64,000 nucleotides of DNA. Origin: Coleophoma eucalyptorum (lineage: Eukaryota > Ascomycota > Leotiomycetes > Helotiales > Dermateaceae). Below are positions 50,110-61,954 of the stretch, in pieces. Made by a program: the position numbers and the translations under genes. The first letter of the stretch is position 1, and each line of letters starts with the position of its first letter. Under the pieces are notes generated by a model. That model worked only from the letters and a program-made list of their open reading frames with translations, was not told where the DNA came from and searched no databases. The stretch is from contig JALRME010000068.1 in assembly GCA_026120035.1 (NCBI GenBank), forward strand, positions 27,576 to 91,575, written 5' to 3'.

Positions 50110-51267
50110 ATGTCTTCGTCCACAGCTCTTCTTCCCAAATCAGTAAAGCAAGATGACCACGTTCGTGTTCTATTTCTCAAGCTCCAACTCTTACTAATTA
50201 ACTACAGCCTATATTTCTGCGCGTTTGCCACTCCCCTTGGGTTTGCATCGGCCAAAAGGCTTTGTCATCGATTCGCGGAATCCTCGCGGTCTACTTACTG
50301 GTTTCGTTCATATTGTGCCTTCATTACGAGAAGCACTATGTAGGTTCTAACTGGATGATGCTCTTCGACTTTGCCAATATTGCATACCTTCTGCAAGTCA
50401 TTTATGAGTGGATAGCCTTTGTAAGTCATCTTTAGCATCCCTGTGCTCCTCTGGAAATGTTGCCATATCAGAAACAGGCCAGAAGTATTGCAACTGCTGA
50501 CCCAAGTAAGATATGGACTTATATGCATCTGCACTATCCACACCATGCAAGAAGAACTCCGTCAACCGAAACCTGTATTCAGAGACTCCTCTCGCCCCCT
50601 CGTACTCATCCAAAAACAAAGAATCGCGCCTTCTTCAGCATCTTCTATACCGCTGCTATTGTCTTTCCACATGTTGTAACCTTGGTATTCTGGGCGGGAT
50701 TGGTTCCAAAGGGTCACACAGTTTACCCTGGTAAATTAGGCCCTATTTCGCTGAGGGTCGCACTGACTGGTTGTAATAGTTGGCGAGTTTTTCACTCATG
50801 GCGCATACCGAGGCTTCTGGATCATGAACAAGTATTTGATCAACACGCTCATTGCTTTGTTCGAGATCCTGGCGTTGAGTAGTATTAGACGCCAGACTGT
50901 AAATTTTACCATTCCTAATGCTTCATCGTCACTAATATCGTACAGCCAGTCTGGGCTCATATCGTTGGACTTGCTGTCCTGATCGACGGCTATGTCGCGT
51001 GGATGTACGTTGGACACGAAATTCTCGGTCGCTATGCGTACCCATACTTCGATCCAGCGACATACGATTGGGAGGACATTTTCACTACGATCTTGGCCTT
51101 CAACTTGTTGCCAAACTTCTGTACGTCTCATGCCTCGATTTCTTTGAGCTTTTCGTTGCTAAACCTTGTCAGTCTTTGGTGTCGTCTATGGTCTTACTGG
51201 ATTCCGAGAGATGGTGACCAGCAAGACAGAGAAAAGGAGCAGTGGTTATAATAGACTTCCCCAGTAG
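50110..51267 (+). CDS. FAR-17a/AIG1-like multispanning membrane protein
   Basis: Predicted integral membrane protein, 290 aa, from six exons: 50110–50160, 50208–50420, 50511–50730, 50780–50898, 50946–51120 and 51173–51267, introns 47–90 bp. Every junction keeps frame. It opens with a polar MSSSTALLPKSVKQDDH segment and FLRVCHSPW. Hydrophobic helices follow: RGILAVYLLVSFILCLHY, FDFANIAYLLQVIYEW, FYTAAIVFPHVVTLVFWAG, KYLINTLIALFEILAL, WAHIVGLAVLIDGYVAWMY and a last one with FFFGVVYGLTG. The order, the His-containing loops and the YAYPYFDP segment fit the FAR-17a/AIG1 (YHR140W-like) family. Animal AIG1 and ADTRP are threonine hydrolases of fatty-acid esters of hydroxy fatty acids; I do not claim that activity here. 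It ends in a polar tail (KTEKRSSGYNRLPQ). Confidence 0.72.
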
Positions 51268-52128
51268 GTGGGACTGTTGAAAGTGACTTTACGCAGGAGA
51301 TTGAAAAGTGGCTGCGCTGACTATTTTCGACCGACAAGGGATTTGACTATCCGAGCGATGTTATTGCCTTGAGTTTGTGGTGGTGAAGCCCGTGTGCAGG
51401 AGTGCTCTTCTTTGCTCATCAAAACACTCCTACCTTACTATAGCTGTAGCCCAATACCTAATACTACAGCATCCTCACTCGTTCCACCGCTTTTCAACCA
51501 TTGGTCTGTGTTATCTTGTGGTGCCGTGAGCAGTCGAGAGCTCTCTATAGCCTCACCTTTGTCTTTGTTGCGCAGAGCCGCACCCGCACAAGGAACCGCC
51601 GCGTAAAGCTCTCATCTACCTACGCTCCCCTCCTTCCAGGCTCCTTCTCTTACGCCAATCATGTGCTGGTCGCTTGTTTGGTCGCGAGCACTTCAGCTCT
51701 CTTTGGATACCGAGCCAAGGCACGTACTCTGACGCATACTTATCTGTAGAGTAAGAACATGTGGACGAATAACAAGCTTAAAATAAGCAACTCTGCTCCA
51801 CTACTCCGCATCACACTACTTGATATGGATATTCCTTCTCCAGGTCCCGATTGGCCTTATTCTTGCATCACGTGCATGCACTGCCACTTATAAAAACAAT
51901 GGCTATCTTCGCGCTTCGCGCTGCTTCTTTCTTCTTCACCACACCTTTCGGGTCGCAAATCGTCAATAAGAATCTCAAGACTATCTTTGAATATCTCGAG
52001 ATCTCTTCCAGGGCCCAGTCAATCATTTTTGTGCGTCAATCTCCCCAACACTCTTTTCGTCACTCGTTTTCCCTATCAGAAGTCCCGAATAAGCTTTCGC
52101 CTATCAATTGTCAACAAACACCGCAGTC
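51268..52128. other. intergenic region upstream of the BTB gene
   Basis: 0.86 kb, presumed promoter and leader of the BTB gene, C/T-rich over much of its length. Nothing else is identified. Confidence 0.5.
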
Positions 52129-53059
52129 ATGTTCAAGCGCTCCTTCAGATCGAATGACCGCGTCGAAAAGACTGTCAAGTTGAAGAAGCAAACTTACCGG
52201 GACCCTGCGAAGTTGTCGAAATTGCAGAAGTCATTTGATCAGAGTCCACCTGTCGGGGCGTAAGTATTTGTTCTCTCGCCCATTGCTGCCTAATTATAGA
52301 TGCTGATATAGGTTGCGGAACAGGACTCTGACCTCTCAGATAGTGACCATCACTGTCGGACGAGAGGGCCGACTTTTTGCAGCCCACGAGGACGTCCTCT
52401 CCTTGTCGCCGTTCTTTGCGACGGCTTGTAGAGGGCAATTCCTCGAGGCGCAGAGCAAGCGGATCGATCTTCCAGACGAAGAACCTGAGATCTTTTCCTG
52501 TGTTCTCGAGTATCTTTATGTGCGTATGCTGTTTCTTATGCCATTTATTGCATATGTGTATATATCCCTCGGGTACTGATTTGTTTTGTAGAAGGGCGAC
52601 TATTACCCTCGCTTGGTCCAGAACAAGCGCAAGAGCTCTTGGGAACTCGAGGATGCAGTGAAATCACCAAATCCCGAAAATGGAGGTGGTCGCGGGCCTA
52701 GCGAGGCTACAATTTACATCTCTTGCGTGGGAGAGTATCTCTTAAGAGATACTGTCATATACTGTGCGGCGGAGAAGTACGGCTTGGAGGAGCTCAAGCG
52801 CCTTGCTCTTCGCAAGCAAGGTCTGCAGAGTGGAATCGAGGTTGCTACGATTCTCCGCAGTGCACGGTATGCCTATGACAACACGCCGGACACAGACTCG
52901 AGGCTCCGCGCTCATTACCTCGCCCTGATCATTCGATGTCGTAAGACATTTAAGAGGAGCGGAACCATGCAGGCAGAAATGGAGAGTGGTGGTAAACTTT
53001 TCTTTGACCTTTTCGTCGCACTTTGTAACCATGTGGATGACATTGTGGAGATTGGGTAA
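52129..53059 (+). CDS. BTB/POZ domain protein
   Basis: Fungal BTB-domain protein, about 251 aa, exons 52129–52259, 52312–52519 and 52592–53059. A basic N-terminus (FKRSFRSNDRVEKTVKLKKQ) precedes the BTB fold: SQIVTITVGREGRLFAAHEDVL, LSPFFATACRGQF, RIDLPDEEPEIFSCVLEYLY, then KGDYYPRL after intron 2 and the closing helices with YCAAEKYGLEELKRLAL. BTB domains mediate dimerisation and often link targets to Cullin-3 ligases. There is no Kelch, zinc finger or other partner domain. The end is uncertain: the TAA at 53057–53059 overlaps a good donor (GG|GTAAGC), and splicing to the AG at 53101 would swap the last residue for Gly-Pro-Gly-Tyr and stop at 53114. The partner and pathway are unknown. Confidence 0.85.
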
Positions 53060-55141
53060 GCATCGGATCTCGTGTTTCTGAACTACTGACATGCACTATA
53101 GTCCTGGGTACTGACTTCTCCTGGCAGAAATTCCAAATCGCCCAAGACAATCTAAAGGTTCGCAAAGTTTGCTGTACGATAGGTCCCTGGCTCTCGGCGT
53201 TGTGAAATCTCTCTCGAGGACGGTTTCGTCCGTTCCCATCTCACCTCCATCAGATTGGAAACCATGTATGGAGAAATTTGCTGTTGTACGACAATTACTC
53301 CGCTTCAATTATCGAGGTTTGGCCGCCTTTCCGATGCAGACTTGAGTAGAGGACGTACAGATAGCAGTCGTTCCTCTGCTCAAGAATTTATAATACCCCT
53401 GCTTTGCTTTGTTTACTGGAAACACTGAAGGAAAGGAATTGCGTTGTGCTTTTATTACTGATGTCTTTATATCTCTCCTTCCTAGTATCCTTTGTGCTAG
53501 CATAGAGGAGAAAAGTCGTTGGGGTAAAGCTTCGATTACTGGTCGACACCACCATTTCTTTTAACATTTCTGTTGGGATGCATGTGTGAAGCTGTAGCTA
53601 GCTGGCAAAGACCCTTCCGGTAGTTCCTTGATCTTGATGATTTTGGGATATACGGTACATGTCCCTAGAGGACTGTATGAGGCCTTACTAAGCCCTCGTC
53701 AGGGCGAATAATGAGAGACTTGGCCACCTCAATCTGTTGAGCCTGTGCATGTCAATTGTGAAGAGTAACGGACTGGTTTTTATTTTCTTCTTATCTTGGT
53801 GAGACAATGTTGTTTGCTAATATAAACGATGAGACGGGCGTGTTCAACGGTTGCGTGTAGCAAAGCTGCCGTTGATTGCAAGACAGTCTACTGATTCCGT
53901 TATTTGCCTTATTGTCAGTGACCTGAGGTCCAGCAAGCGAACCACACTAGCTTGATCCGAACAGTTCAATTTGGTTAATGATCTATTGAACAGAGTTCGG
54001 TGTCGTGCTGGATAGCCAATCCATATTTTCGGTTGCTGATCAATAGCTCCTCGTCCGTGTACTCTGCCGTGTCTATCTCGCCAGACAATCAATAATTGAA
54101 AAGACTGTCTGGCTCGAGTCCTACAAAATAGTACGACAAATTTTTACAGAAGACGGTCAAGGCATTAGATGAAGTTGTTGTTCATGGCGGGACACGAGAC
54201 ATGATCCAGTTTAATCGCTTAGTCTTGCGGAAGAAGTATTTGTTTGTGGTTAGCAAGCAAACTGTATCAAAACGCTCGAAGCCCTAGCAATTGTTATCCG
54301 GGCCTATTTCCTGGCTTCCGTTTTCAGCCCCTGGACCCGTCTTCCCGCTTCTTTCCACCTTACTGTTGTGACCTCTGCGACTAAAGGAGACACACTGAAA
54401 AAACCGGATACGTTCTTGTCTATATAAAGTTCGCTTGGTATAAATAGCGGGTACACGAAAGTATTTCTCCTTTCTGCTTGCTGTCTACCTGGAACAAGCA
54501 AGGATTTGATCCGTAACAAAGTTGGCGAGAACCAGGTTGACGAGCTACTTTTTGTAGAATAACTCACCCACTTATAAAACGGTATTTCTCTCGACAACTG
54601 GATCTCGTGTGGGTAATGTTTTAAGGTGTCTCGCAAATAGAAATAGCTGGTTCCGTGTTCTGCTACCTCTTAAACCATCTACAAGCACCCTGATCTCTAC
54701 AACAGGCCAAGACCCGGTCGGTCCAGGCAGGCGGTACAGTAGATATACAAGACTTTTAACTACCCAGAACACTTTTTATATAGGTTTAAATCCGTAAACC
54801 TAAGAGAATAACGTTTGTTGAGCAGCGGTAGCACACAAATTCGAGGATTAATATTCTTCCGGATTAACATGCCGGGGGGCTTTTAGCGGGGCAGCAATTC
54901 CAAACAGCTTAATGATTCCAGAAGCTGGAGAGTGATGTAAGAAGCTCTGATTGTATGCTCTACTACACGTCGCACAACGTACTCTACAGGACGACGTGAT
55001 CTATAAGTGTTCAGGAGAATAAGAAGAATCCAAATCCCCACATCAACCAAGGATTTGCTTTCTTCCATCTTCGTGAAGTTATATCGTCGTTGTCGACCCC
55101 GCAGTTCTCTTCGATTCACCCCACCTCGCTCACCTGTCACC
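53060..55141. other. intergenic region without supported gene
   Basis: Two kilobases between the BTB and E2 genes. The minus-strand frames 53844–54092 and 54304–54772 are open but match nothing known to me. A TATATAAAG motif occurs at about 54421. I looked for long terminal repeats here because of the TGTTGAG motifs at about 53728 and 54818, but the flanking sequences do not match. The E2 promoter is expected just before 55142. Confidence 0.4.
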
Positions 55142-55719
55142 ATGGCAAACTCACAACGACGCATTACCAAGGTCAGAAGCTCTCACCGGGGCAGTCTTTC
55201 GTATCTGTATGTCTAACAGTTTTAAGGAGCTTGCAGAGGTCACCTCTGAGCCTCCAGCGGGAGTTACGGTCTCCCTTGCAAACGAGTCGAATGTACACGA
55301 ATGGAATATCATGATGGATGGACCACCAGGCACACCATATGCTGTAAGTAGCTCCTCTACCATCTCCCAACGATTCGGATGCTAAGGCTGATAACCATAT
55401 CTAGGGTGGCAAATTCAAGCTTCTTCTCGTCCTTCCTACCGATTATCCATTCAAAGCTCCTACGCTCAACTTCAAGACCAAGATCTGGCATCCAAACGTT
55501 ACGTTCGATGAGAAGGGATCTATGTGTTTGGGTATGCTGAAGGGAGATGTCTGGAAGCCGTCGAGCAAGATCATGTCGATCCTTACGGCCGCACAACAAT
55601 TGCTTGTCGAGCCGAACCCTGATGATGCCGTTGAGGCATCGATCGCACAAAAGTTTAAGGAGGACAAGGCTGGATTTATCAAAGAAGCCCAGGAGTATAC
55701 AAAGAAATACGCCAAGTAG
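55142..55719 (+). CDS. ubiquitin-conjugating enzyme E2
   Basis: E2 enzyme consisting of the UBC fold alone, 153 aa, which takes ubiquitin (or a related modifier) from E1 as a thioester and passes it to targets with an E3. Exons are 55142–55171, 55227–55343 and 55405–55719. The N-terminal helix MANSQRRITKELAEV is split by intron 1. MMDGPPGTPYAGGKFKLLL, DYPFKAPTL and the HPN tripeptide at 78–80 follow. The active cysteine is Cys90 in KGSMCLGML, then WKPSSKIMSIL and a C-terminal helical extension. The residue after the catalytic Cys-Leu is Gly rather than the usual Asp, unlike Ubc4/5 (CLDIL), so I do not assign it to a named E2 class. It is probably nuclear and cytosolic. Confidence 0.92.
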
Positions 55720-57134
55720 GAAGAGGAACATGAAAAATCTTAATGGATCTGAAAGTTTATGGTTGCTACTGGTGACAAGGCATTCTTTAGTGAAGAATGG
55801 CACATCATGATGATACGATGAAGACAGAATTTGGCAAACAAGGATAAACACATGGCGGCGTTATCGGCAATGGGCGGCTGGAGCATCTGGATAGATATGG
55901 GGGATGGCGATGAGGAATGACATGGGTTTCTTCAATGTTTGGATGACGGCAGTGGATTCTCACTCGTAAAATTTCAATCGACCGATCCTCGCATGCTGTA
56001 TCCGCGCTCTTTCTTTGATGTCGCTCATTTCCTTTTCAGCAGCTCAGCATTCGTGAAAAAAGTCAAAACGGCCGCGAAAGGCGAATGAGCATGAGCCCAT
56101 TTTTGGGGTCTTTCTCCTGCTCGCACGCTCGAACATATAGATAAGAGAAATGACAGAATACTGGCAGCACAGCGCGGGTGACAGTCACCACAGGTGGTAT
56201 TGGGCGTATGTGTTGTTCTTCCGTTTGTACAATACTTGTACTCCGTGCTTGCAATACCTCATCCTTCCCATATCCATCCGTGGCCCTGATCTTCCCGCCG
56301 CACCAGGATTGCAACAGAGACATGATTCGTGGAAGGTGACAGACAAGGATATGCGTACTCGGTAGCGTTGATCCGTTTCCGTCGCCTCGAATGCTCCAAT
56401 TTCGAGACAGGAGACTTGCCAATTACATGTAGATGAAAATCGATGAGCATCATATCCACCCGGGGATCCATGGCCGCGAGGATGGGAAACTGGCAGAGAC
56501 AGCGCTGAGAAATGACGGGCGCAGATTTCACGGAAAATGAGAGGAAAAGCCCACCTGGTAATTATTGATGACGGTGCAAATCAAAACAATTAAAGAAATT
56601 TCCTTGCGTGACTAGAAGCTCTTGGCTCGTTGAGGCGTTTTGTTAGTCTTGCACCGCACCAGCAAAGAGAACGCGTCGAAAGTCGCCCGGCTGCATTTTA
56701 AGATTGCCGCTTCGGGCAATATACTTTGCAACAGTCGAGCTTCAGCTTTGACCCTTCTCTGTTCAGTTCCTGCTCCATCTTCGAAACTGGCACGAGCAAC
56801 GTTGGCGGAATGCACCATCTGATCATTCACTCTTTTGCTTTTTCTCTTCCTTGCCATTGTTATTCTCCCTACCCATCCCTATACTCTTCACTCATTCAAA
56901 GCCTATCTCTTGTTCGACATTCACGCCAGCTGTACAGCGCCGAACAGGCAGGGCAGTGAGGATCCAGCCGTTTTGGGCGAAGCGACCCATTGCACGCCCC
57001 CAACATCTCCAACTCAAACGTCGAATGTCCTCGGGAACGATAGCGAAGGATTACGAACCCGGTCTGGTTGTAGGTCGCTGACCCGGAGTGGAGGATAGCG
57101 AGTGTGGGTTTTATGAGACGTTGAACCTACAATC
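55720..57134. other. intergenic region upstream of the TBC gene
   Basis: 1.4 kb. The last 500 bp are C/T-rich with several short upstream ATGs and probably form the promoter and leader of the TBC gene. The antisense open frame over 55357–55851 is a shadow of the E2 gene. Confidence 0.45.
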
Positions 57135-59612
57135 ATGAGCGTGGCCCAGGGCCAGCATGGCAATGGCGTGGCAGCACAACCTTCGACCTACGACAACGAC
57201 AGTCTTCATGTCAGAAGACAGCGAAGCATGAAGTTTAGTCTCTACCCCTCTAGACCACGGACGGGTTCGAGAGAAAACGCTGGTCCGCCATCGCCCGTTG
57301 CTTACAGCGCTCCTCGATCTTCTCCCCCTCAGCACGAGACGGCTCTCACCAATGCCAGCGAAGAACGACCCTCGACTTCTTCTCATACCAGTGTGACCGA
57401 TTCCTACAGGTCGTTCACACCACCCACCAATACACACCGTCCAATCCAGAAAAGGCCTTCGGAAGCATCGCGATTGCGGGCTCTGAATCATGGCCATTCT
57501 CGCAGTCCGGATGGCCGAAGGACGCCGGATCGTTCACGAACACCCGAAAACTTCTCGAGGCCGCGCGCGCCGAGTCTAAAGCGCTCGAACGACCCCCCAA
57601 GACCTCTCCTACAAGCCTCAAACACATTTCCACTTGGACCCCACGACGAGGAACAAACTCCTACGCAATGGTCTGTAGAACAGGCACGAGATCGTGGGCT
57701 TTCAACCTCTTCCTCGCAATCTAACTATAAAGGCCCTATTGTACCAACACTACGGCCGTCAACTTCTATTCCTGATTACCACGCCCCTGAATCGATATAT
57801 TCCCGCCAACGAAACCTTAATAATCCTAATTACCCTAGAGCCCAGGCGGCGTATTCTCAGCAGGACAACTATGCAGTCAATCGGCGTGAGCCAGCACCGA
57901 GACCGCCCGGATTCGATGGCGAAGAAGTACGTGCTAGTTTCCGATCTGCTCTAACGACGAGTTCAAGTTATATGGGGACCAGTGGGACAGAGAGAAGTAG
58001 TGTTATGACCAAAAGCAGTTCCGCAACCTCAATTTATGGGAGAGACGAAGGAATGACTGTGGATGATGCTATTGGAATGTACTCGGGGGGCTTTGTAGAT
58101 TCGGAAGTGGAAAGCCAGTACGCAATGAGCCGGCCAGCTACCGCGAATTCCGAATTTAAGAGAAGATCGCGATTGGAAGAGGCAATGAACGACAATATAG
58201 CTCAACCGACATTGGTTCGACCACTTGTACGTGACTCAGCGGCGATTTTTCAGATGGGTCAGGTTGCAGCTGTTGCTACTGCTTCTGTTCCCCCCATAGA
58301 GGAACCTAGGCCGCGGACTGGAATTGATGGAGGATCAATGGACATTCAGGATACGTATTTCGACCGTAAAACTCCTAGTCGACCAGTGACAAGAGCAGCT
58401 CCCACCACAAACGATCCCAACCGAGACAGGTACGGATTTCGAAAGAAAACCCAATATCTTACCAAGGAAGAGTATGATACTTGGGATGCACCGTATACGG
58501 AATATCTTGTCAGGCGGAAAAAGAAGTGGGTTGCGCTACTAAAGGAGAACAATATGATGACCACAAACCCTACACGTTTTCCACCGAAAACCGCCAAGAT
58601 CAAACGTTTTGTACGAAAAGGGATTCCTCCTGAATGGCGCGGAGAAGCATGGTTTTATTATGCTGGAGGTCCGGCAATGATAGCTAAACACCATGGCGTT
58701 TATGATGATCTCATTGCAAAGGCAGCTGCAGGCCAAGTGACCGAGACTGATAATGAGATCATTGAACGTGATCTTAACAGAACATTCCCGGACAATATCA
58801 AATTCAAGCCCGATCCTCCGGAAGGAGAAACAGCTAATCCATCGGGAAACCAACAGCCTTCGAGCGAGGCAGAGACTCCAATCTTGCAATCTCTGCGTCG
58901 TGTACTGCAGGCCTTTTCTATATATAATCCCAAGATTGGATATTGCCAATCTTTGAATTTCCTTGCTGGTCTCTTACTTCTTTTCATGAACGAAGAAAAA
59001 TCGTTCTGGATGCTGAACATCATTACCCGAGTATATTTACCAGGCACCCACGAAGTAAACCTTGAAGGTGCGAATGTCGACCTTGGTGTTCTAATGACAT
59101 CAATCAAAGAGTCTATGCCTGCGATCTGGGCGAAGATTGGCGGCGAGCTTGACGGAACGGCTGGTGATGGAAAGGTCTCAATGCGCCTTCCGCCAATTAC
59201 ACTTTGCTGTACCGCTTGGTTTATGTCTTGCTTTATTGGTACACTCCCTATCGAGAGTACTCTCCGTGTCTGGGACTCTTTCTTTCTCGAGGGATCTAAA
59301 ACTCTTTTCCGCATCGCCATGGCGGTTTTCAAGATGGGAGAGGTGGAGATCCGCGCGGTCAGCGATCCAATGGAAATCTTTCAGGTGGTACAAACCATCC
59401 CTCGAAAACTCATCGACGCCAATGCCTTGATGGAAATCTGCTTTTTCAAGCGCAGAAATGGCTTTGGACATATCAGCCAGGCCACGATCGAAACGAGACG
59501 GGCTGAACGCAGAGCTGGCTACGCTGAAGAGAGAGCTAAAGCCAATGGAGAGGTTACAATTTCCAGGAAAGGCACATTATTTAAACGGAAGCCAAAGGCG
59601 GCGGAGTTGTGA
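57135..59612 (+). CDS. TBC-domain Rab GTPase-activating protein, Msb3/Msb4-like
   Basis: Single-exon gene for an 825 aa GAP that stimulates GTP hydrolysis by Rab proteins such as Sec4 or Ypt51-type, with roles in polarised secretion. The first 400 residues are disordered, rich in Ser, Pro, Arg and Gln. The TBC domain runs from about 490 to 760: KGIPPEWRGEAWFYYAGG, then the arginine finger Arg549 in ERDLNRTFPD, and the glutamine finger Gln605 in IGYCQSLNFLAGLLL (Ser in place of the common Gly). TAWFMSCFIGTLPIESTLRVWD follows, a conserved TBC block. The G-I-P-x-E-W-R-G-x-A-W opening is the pattern of the yeast Msb3/Msb4 group. The C-terminus is basic. The absence of introns contrasts with its neighbours. 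Confidence 0.92.
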   Translation: MSVAQGQHGNGVAAQPSTYDNDSLHVRRQRSMKFSLYPSRPRTGSRENAGPPSPVAYSAPRSSPPQHETALTNASEERPSTSSHTSVTDSYRSFTPPTNTHRPIQKRPSEASRLRALNHGHSRSPDGRRTPDRSRTPENFSRPRAPSLKRSNDPPRPLLQASNTFPLGPHDEEQTPTQWSVEQARDRGLSTSSSQSNYKGPIVPTLRPSTSIPDYHAPESIYSRQRNLNNPNYPRAQAAYSQQDNYAVNRREPAPRPPGFDGEEVRASFRSALTTSSSYMGTSGTERSSVMTKSSSATSIYGRDEGMTVDDAIGMYSGGFVDSEVESQYAMSRPATANSEFKRRSRLEEAMNDNIAQPTLVRPLVRDSAAIFQMGQVAAVATASVPPIEEPRPRTGIDGGSMDIQDTYFDRKTPSRPVTRAAPTTNDPNRDRYGFRKKTQYLTKEEYDTWDAPYTEYLVRRKKKWVALLKENNMMTTNPTRFPPKTAKIKRFVRKGIPPEWRGEAWFYYAGGPAMIAKHHGVYDDLIAKAAAGQVTETDNEIIERDLNRTFPDNIKFKPDPPEGETANPSGNQQPSSEAETPILQSLRRVLQAFSIYNPKIGYCQSLNFLAGLLLLFMNEEKSFWMLNIITRVYLPGTHEVNLEGANVDLGVLMTSIKESMPAIWAKIGGELDGTAGDGKVSMRLPPITLCCTAWFMSCFIGTLPIESTLRVWDSFFLEGSKTLFRIAMAVFKMGEVEIRAVSDPMEIFQVVQTIPRKLIDANALMEICFFKRRNGFGHISQATIETRRAERRAGYAEERAKANGEVTISRKGTLFKRKPKAAEL

Positions 59613-60372
59613 TTAAATATTACCCATGGGCGGTCATACATAGAGATAGAACGGACAAACCGGAACTTTGGGCGCTGTGGGGATACAAATTTGAAGAGAG
59701 GTGCAAATTTATGATGTTATGACTTATAATCGTTCATGGAGTCTGGGAAAATGGGCCCTTGGTGGGACCAGGGTTAGGGGGCGGGCATCTCTTTGATTTC
59801 TTTGTTCTTGTATGTTTAGGATATAGATAAATATCTTGCGGCTACGTTCAGTACTCCTGTTCAATCAATACATACAAAATAGTTCCATGCCCACGGCTTC
59901 TTGACACGTCTGCATATAGCCGGGAGCTAGGATATCCATAATAATACCTACACATTTTCTGGTCTACTTTTTTATTTGATACTTGGTTTACTGGCACGTA
60001 TTGTCATCCAAAGACTGCTTGCTGTCTGAGTACTATACCGGCTTGCTAGCTGGTATACTTTGATATGTCAATGTTTAATTTCTAGTCAAAATTATTCAGG
60101 AAGTCACAATATCAGCCATTCAACTGGTTTGACAGAGTGCATCTTGGATACTATTTGAGAGTCCTTGAATGGTACCTCGAACGATACTATTGGTAGCTCG
60201 CACCCAACCAATAAGCAGGAATCCATCCACTATCATCAGTAATAAAGATAAAGTAGATCTAAAAATCGTTGGAATTGAGGCACAATTAGATATTGGTGAT
60301 TCTCTTCACGGAGCGTAATTGCCATCTCATATATATAGCGATATGTTTAATCCCAAATGACCATCTATCAAT
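59613..60372. other. intergenic region leading into transposon debris
   Basis: 0.76 kb with the TBC 3' flank and, beyond about 60000, AT-rich sequence with no feature I can name. The sequence character changes here from genic to repeat-type. Confidence 0.45.
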
Positions 60373-61265
60373 TTTCGTGAGCATATCGCTCATGCTATTA
60401 TTAATCATTTCTTGATCTCATGTATGCTGCAGTTTGTGCATGAAGATTCTTTTCCAAGGACCAAATGGACAAAATTGACATTGAATGCGAATAAGTCGGT
60501 TTTCGCACCATCAAGCATTTCGATTCTAGGACATGAACGATCTGAAGGAGTTCGGCCGATTCCTGGGAAAATCAAGACATTTGAGGATTGGCCGACACCG
60601 AAGAATGATACAAAATTACAAAGATTTAATTGTACAATACCATACTTCAATTGATTGATTCCTTGGAGAGCAGATCAGGCAGCTATTCTGAGAGCATACG
60701 TCTAATACAAGAAAATTGCAGGAACTGTCAAAAGGGGCCCTAACAAGTGAAACCCCCGAACACGACCTGTCAGCTCAGGAATGACATGGACAGAGAGGGA
60801 GCAAGAGTCATTTGGAGGCCAATCAAAAGATCAATCTCAGAGAATATCATGACAGCTGGGCTCGGAAGCAGGCAATGGCATTTAGTAGTAGATTTATCAA
60901 GAACAAGTTTGGCAGCACAGCTTTTCACAATAGATTCAGAGTCACCTGGGACTCTTATCTTCAAGAATACAGTCAAGCAATATATCATTTTTATGTCGTT
61001 TGCGTTGATAACGACTCAAGAAAACTGGCAGACGACTGAGCGAGAGGTATATGTGGTAGTACGGGCACTACAGGATGTGAGGTGGCTTGTTATTGGGTCT
61101 AAGTTCCCAATAATCGTGTACACCGATTACAAAGCAGTTCTCAGCGTCACGAAGGGACCTGATGCACATAGGCGCATTTCACGGTGGTAGAGCATTCTGT
61201 CTAAAACCAATCTGAGGATCAAGCATCTTCCTGGGAAATATCTGGTCATTGCAGATGGGAGTTGA
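60373..61265 (+). pseudogene. broken Ty3/gypsy-type pol fragment (reverse transcriptase–RNase H)
   Basis: Degraded piece of an LTR-retrotransposon polyprotein. One frame (60412–60654) reads KLTLNANKSVF, ILGHERSEGVRPIPGKIKTFEDWPTPKN, the end of the reverse transcriptase palm and the linker motif found in gypsy-type pol. In a second frame (60810–61190) the RNase H part follows: a Thr-Thr-Glu-Arg-Glu motif (NWQTTEREVYVVVRALQDVRW), then VYTDYKAVLSVTKGPDAHRR. KHLPGKYLVIADG near 61225–61260 matches the start of the segment that links RNase H to integrase. At least two frame changes and several stops break it. No gag, integrase or long terminal repeats are seen, so this is a fragment, not an element. 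Confidence 0.85.
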
Positions 61266-61482
61266 GTAGCTGCTAATTCTTTTCACTTGTTATCATTAGG
61301 GAGAAAAGGCTTCAAATCCCGGAAATATTCTGCTTTTGACTGCTCAAAGCAATTGAAATTCCTCGATTTATTGTACTACATACGCATCTGAATCATTTAT
61401 GTTCTTTAGTAGAGTTTCTGAACAACTTTAAGTAACTATAGTAACCATAAATCCATCTCATCTCAGTTTGTTCATATGATAA
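61266..61482. other. AT-rich spacer
   Basis: About 220 bp between the pol fragment and the target-site duplication of the outer DNA element. No feature seen. Confidence 0.4.
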
Positions 61483-61841
61483 TAACGTACTTTATAAGCT
61501 AGTGCACTGTATAAGCGCGTGCACCACTTGTGTTGGTTTACGTCAAGTAACGTAAGAATCGACTGGTAGGGCAACTGGTGTAAAATTGGTTCATAAGTAA
61601 TAGATAGATCTGTATTGAAGAGGGTAAGGCAGAGAGGCATAGATACCCCCTTCGCTAAGAATACTGTAATACTGTAACATGTGACTAGGTCTTGTGATTG
61701 ACCTGTAAATGACATTCCGACAGTAGGCTTAATATTATAATTTCTAGAGGTTTCTTAAGTCTTAAATACTTGGAATTTATAGTTATTGAACTATTAAAGA
61801 AAAAGTAGAAGACAAGGATCATTTAGAACCCAAATTTTATA

Positions 61842-61890
61842 ACGTGACTCCTGGGGAACTCGGACATCTGGGGAACTCGGACACTTTTTC
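61842..61890 (+). repeat. left terminal inverted repeat of the pogo-class element
   Basis: Starts ACGTGACTCCTGGGG directly after the target TA and ends CACTTTTTC. It pairs with 63341–63389 in inverted orientation. Confidence 0.9.
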
Positions 61891-61954
61891 CACACCACCG
61901 ACTTAGAACCTTAACAATTTCTACTACAAGCTTTAATCAACTATTCTATTATAC

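Noticed and set aside
50398..50619. Minus-strand 73-codon frame inside the FAR-17a/AIG1-like gene
   Set aside because: Looks protein-like at first, but the plus strand gives a complete six-exon gene with all phases matching.
53720..54860. Possible solo LTR or LTR pair suggested by TGTTGAG motifs
   Set aside because: Sequences following the two motifs do not match and no target duplication or primer-binding site is visible.
55357..55851. 164-codon minus-strand frame over the E2 gene
   Set aside because: It is antisense to a certain E2 coding sequence with HPN and active-site motifs.
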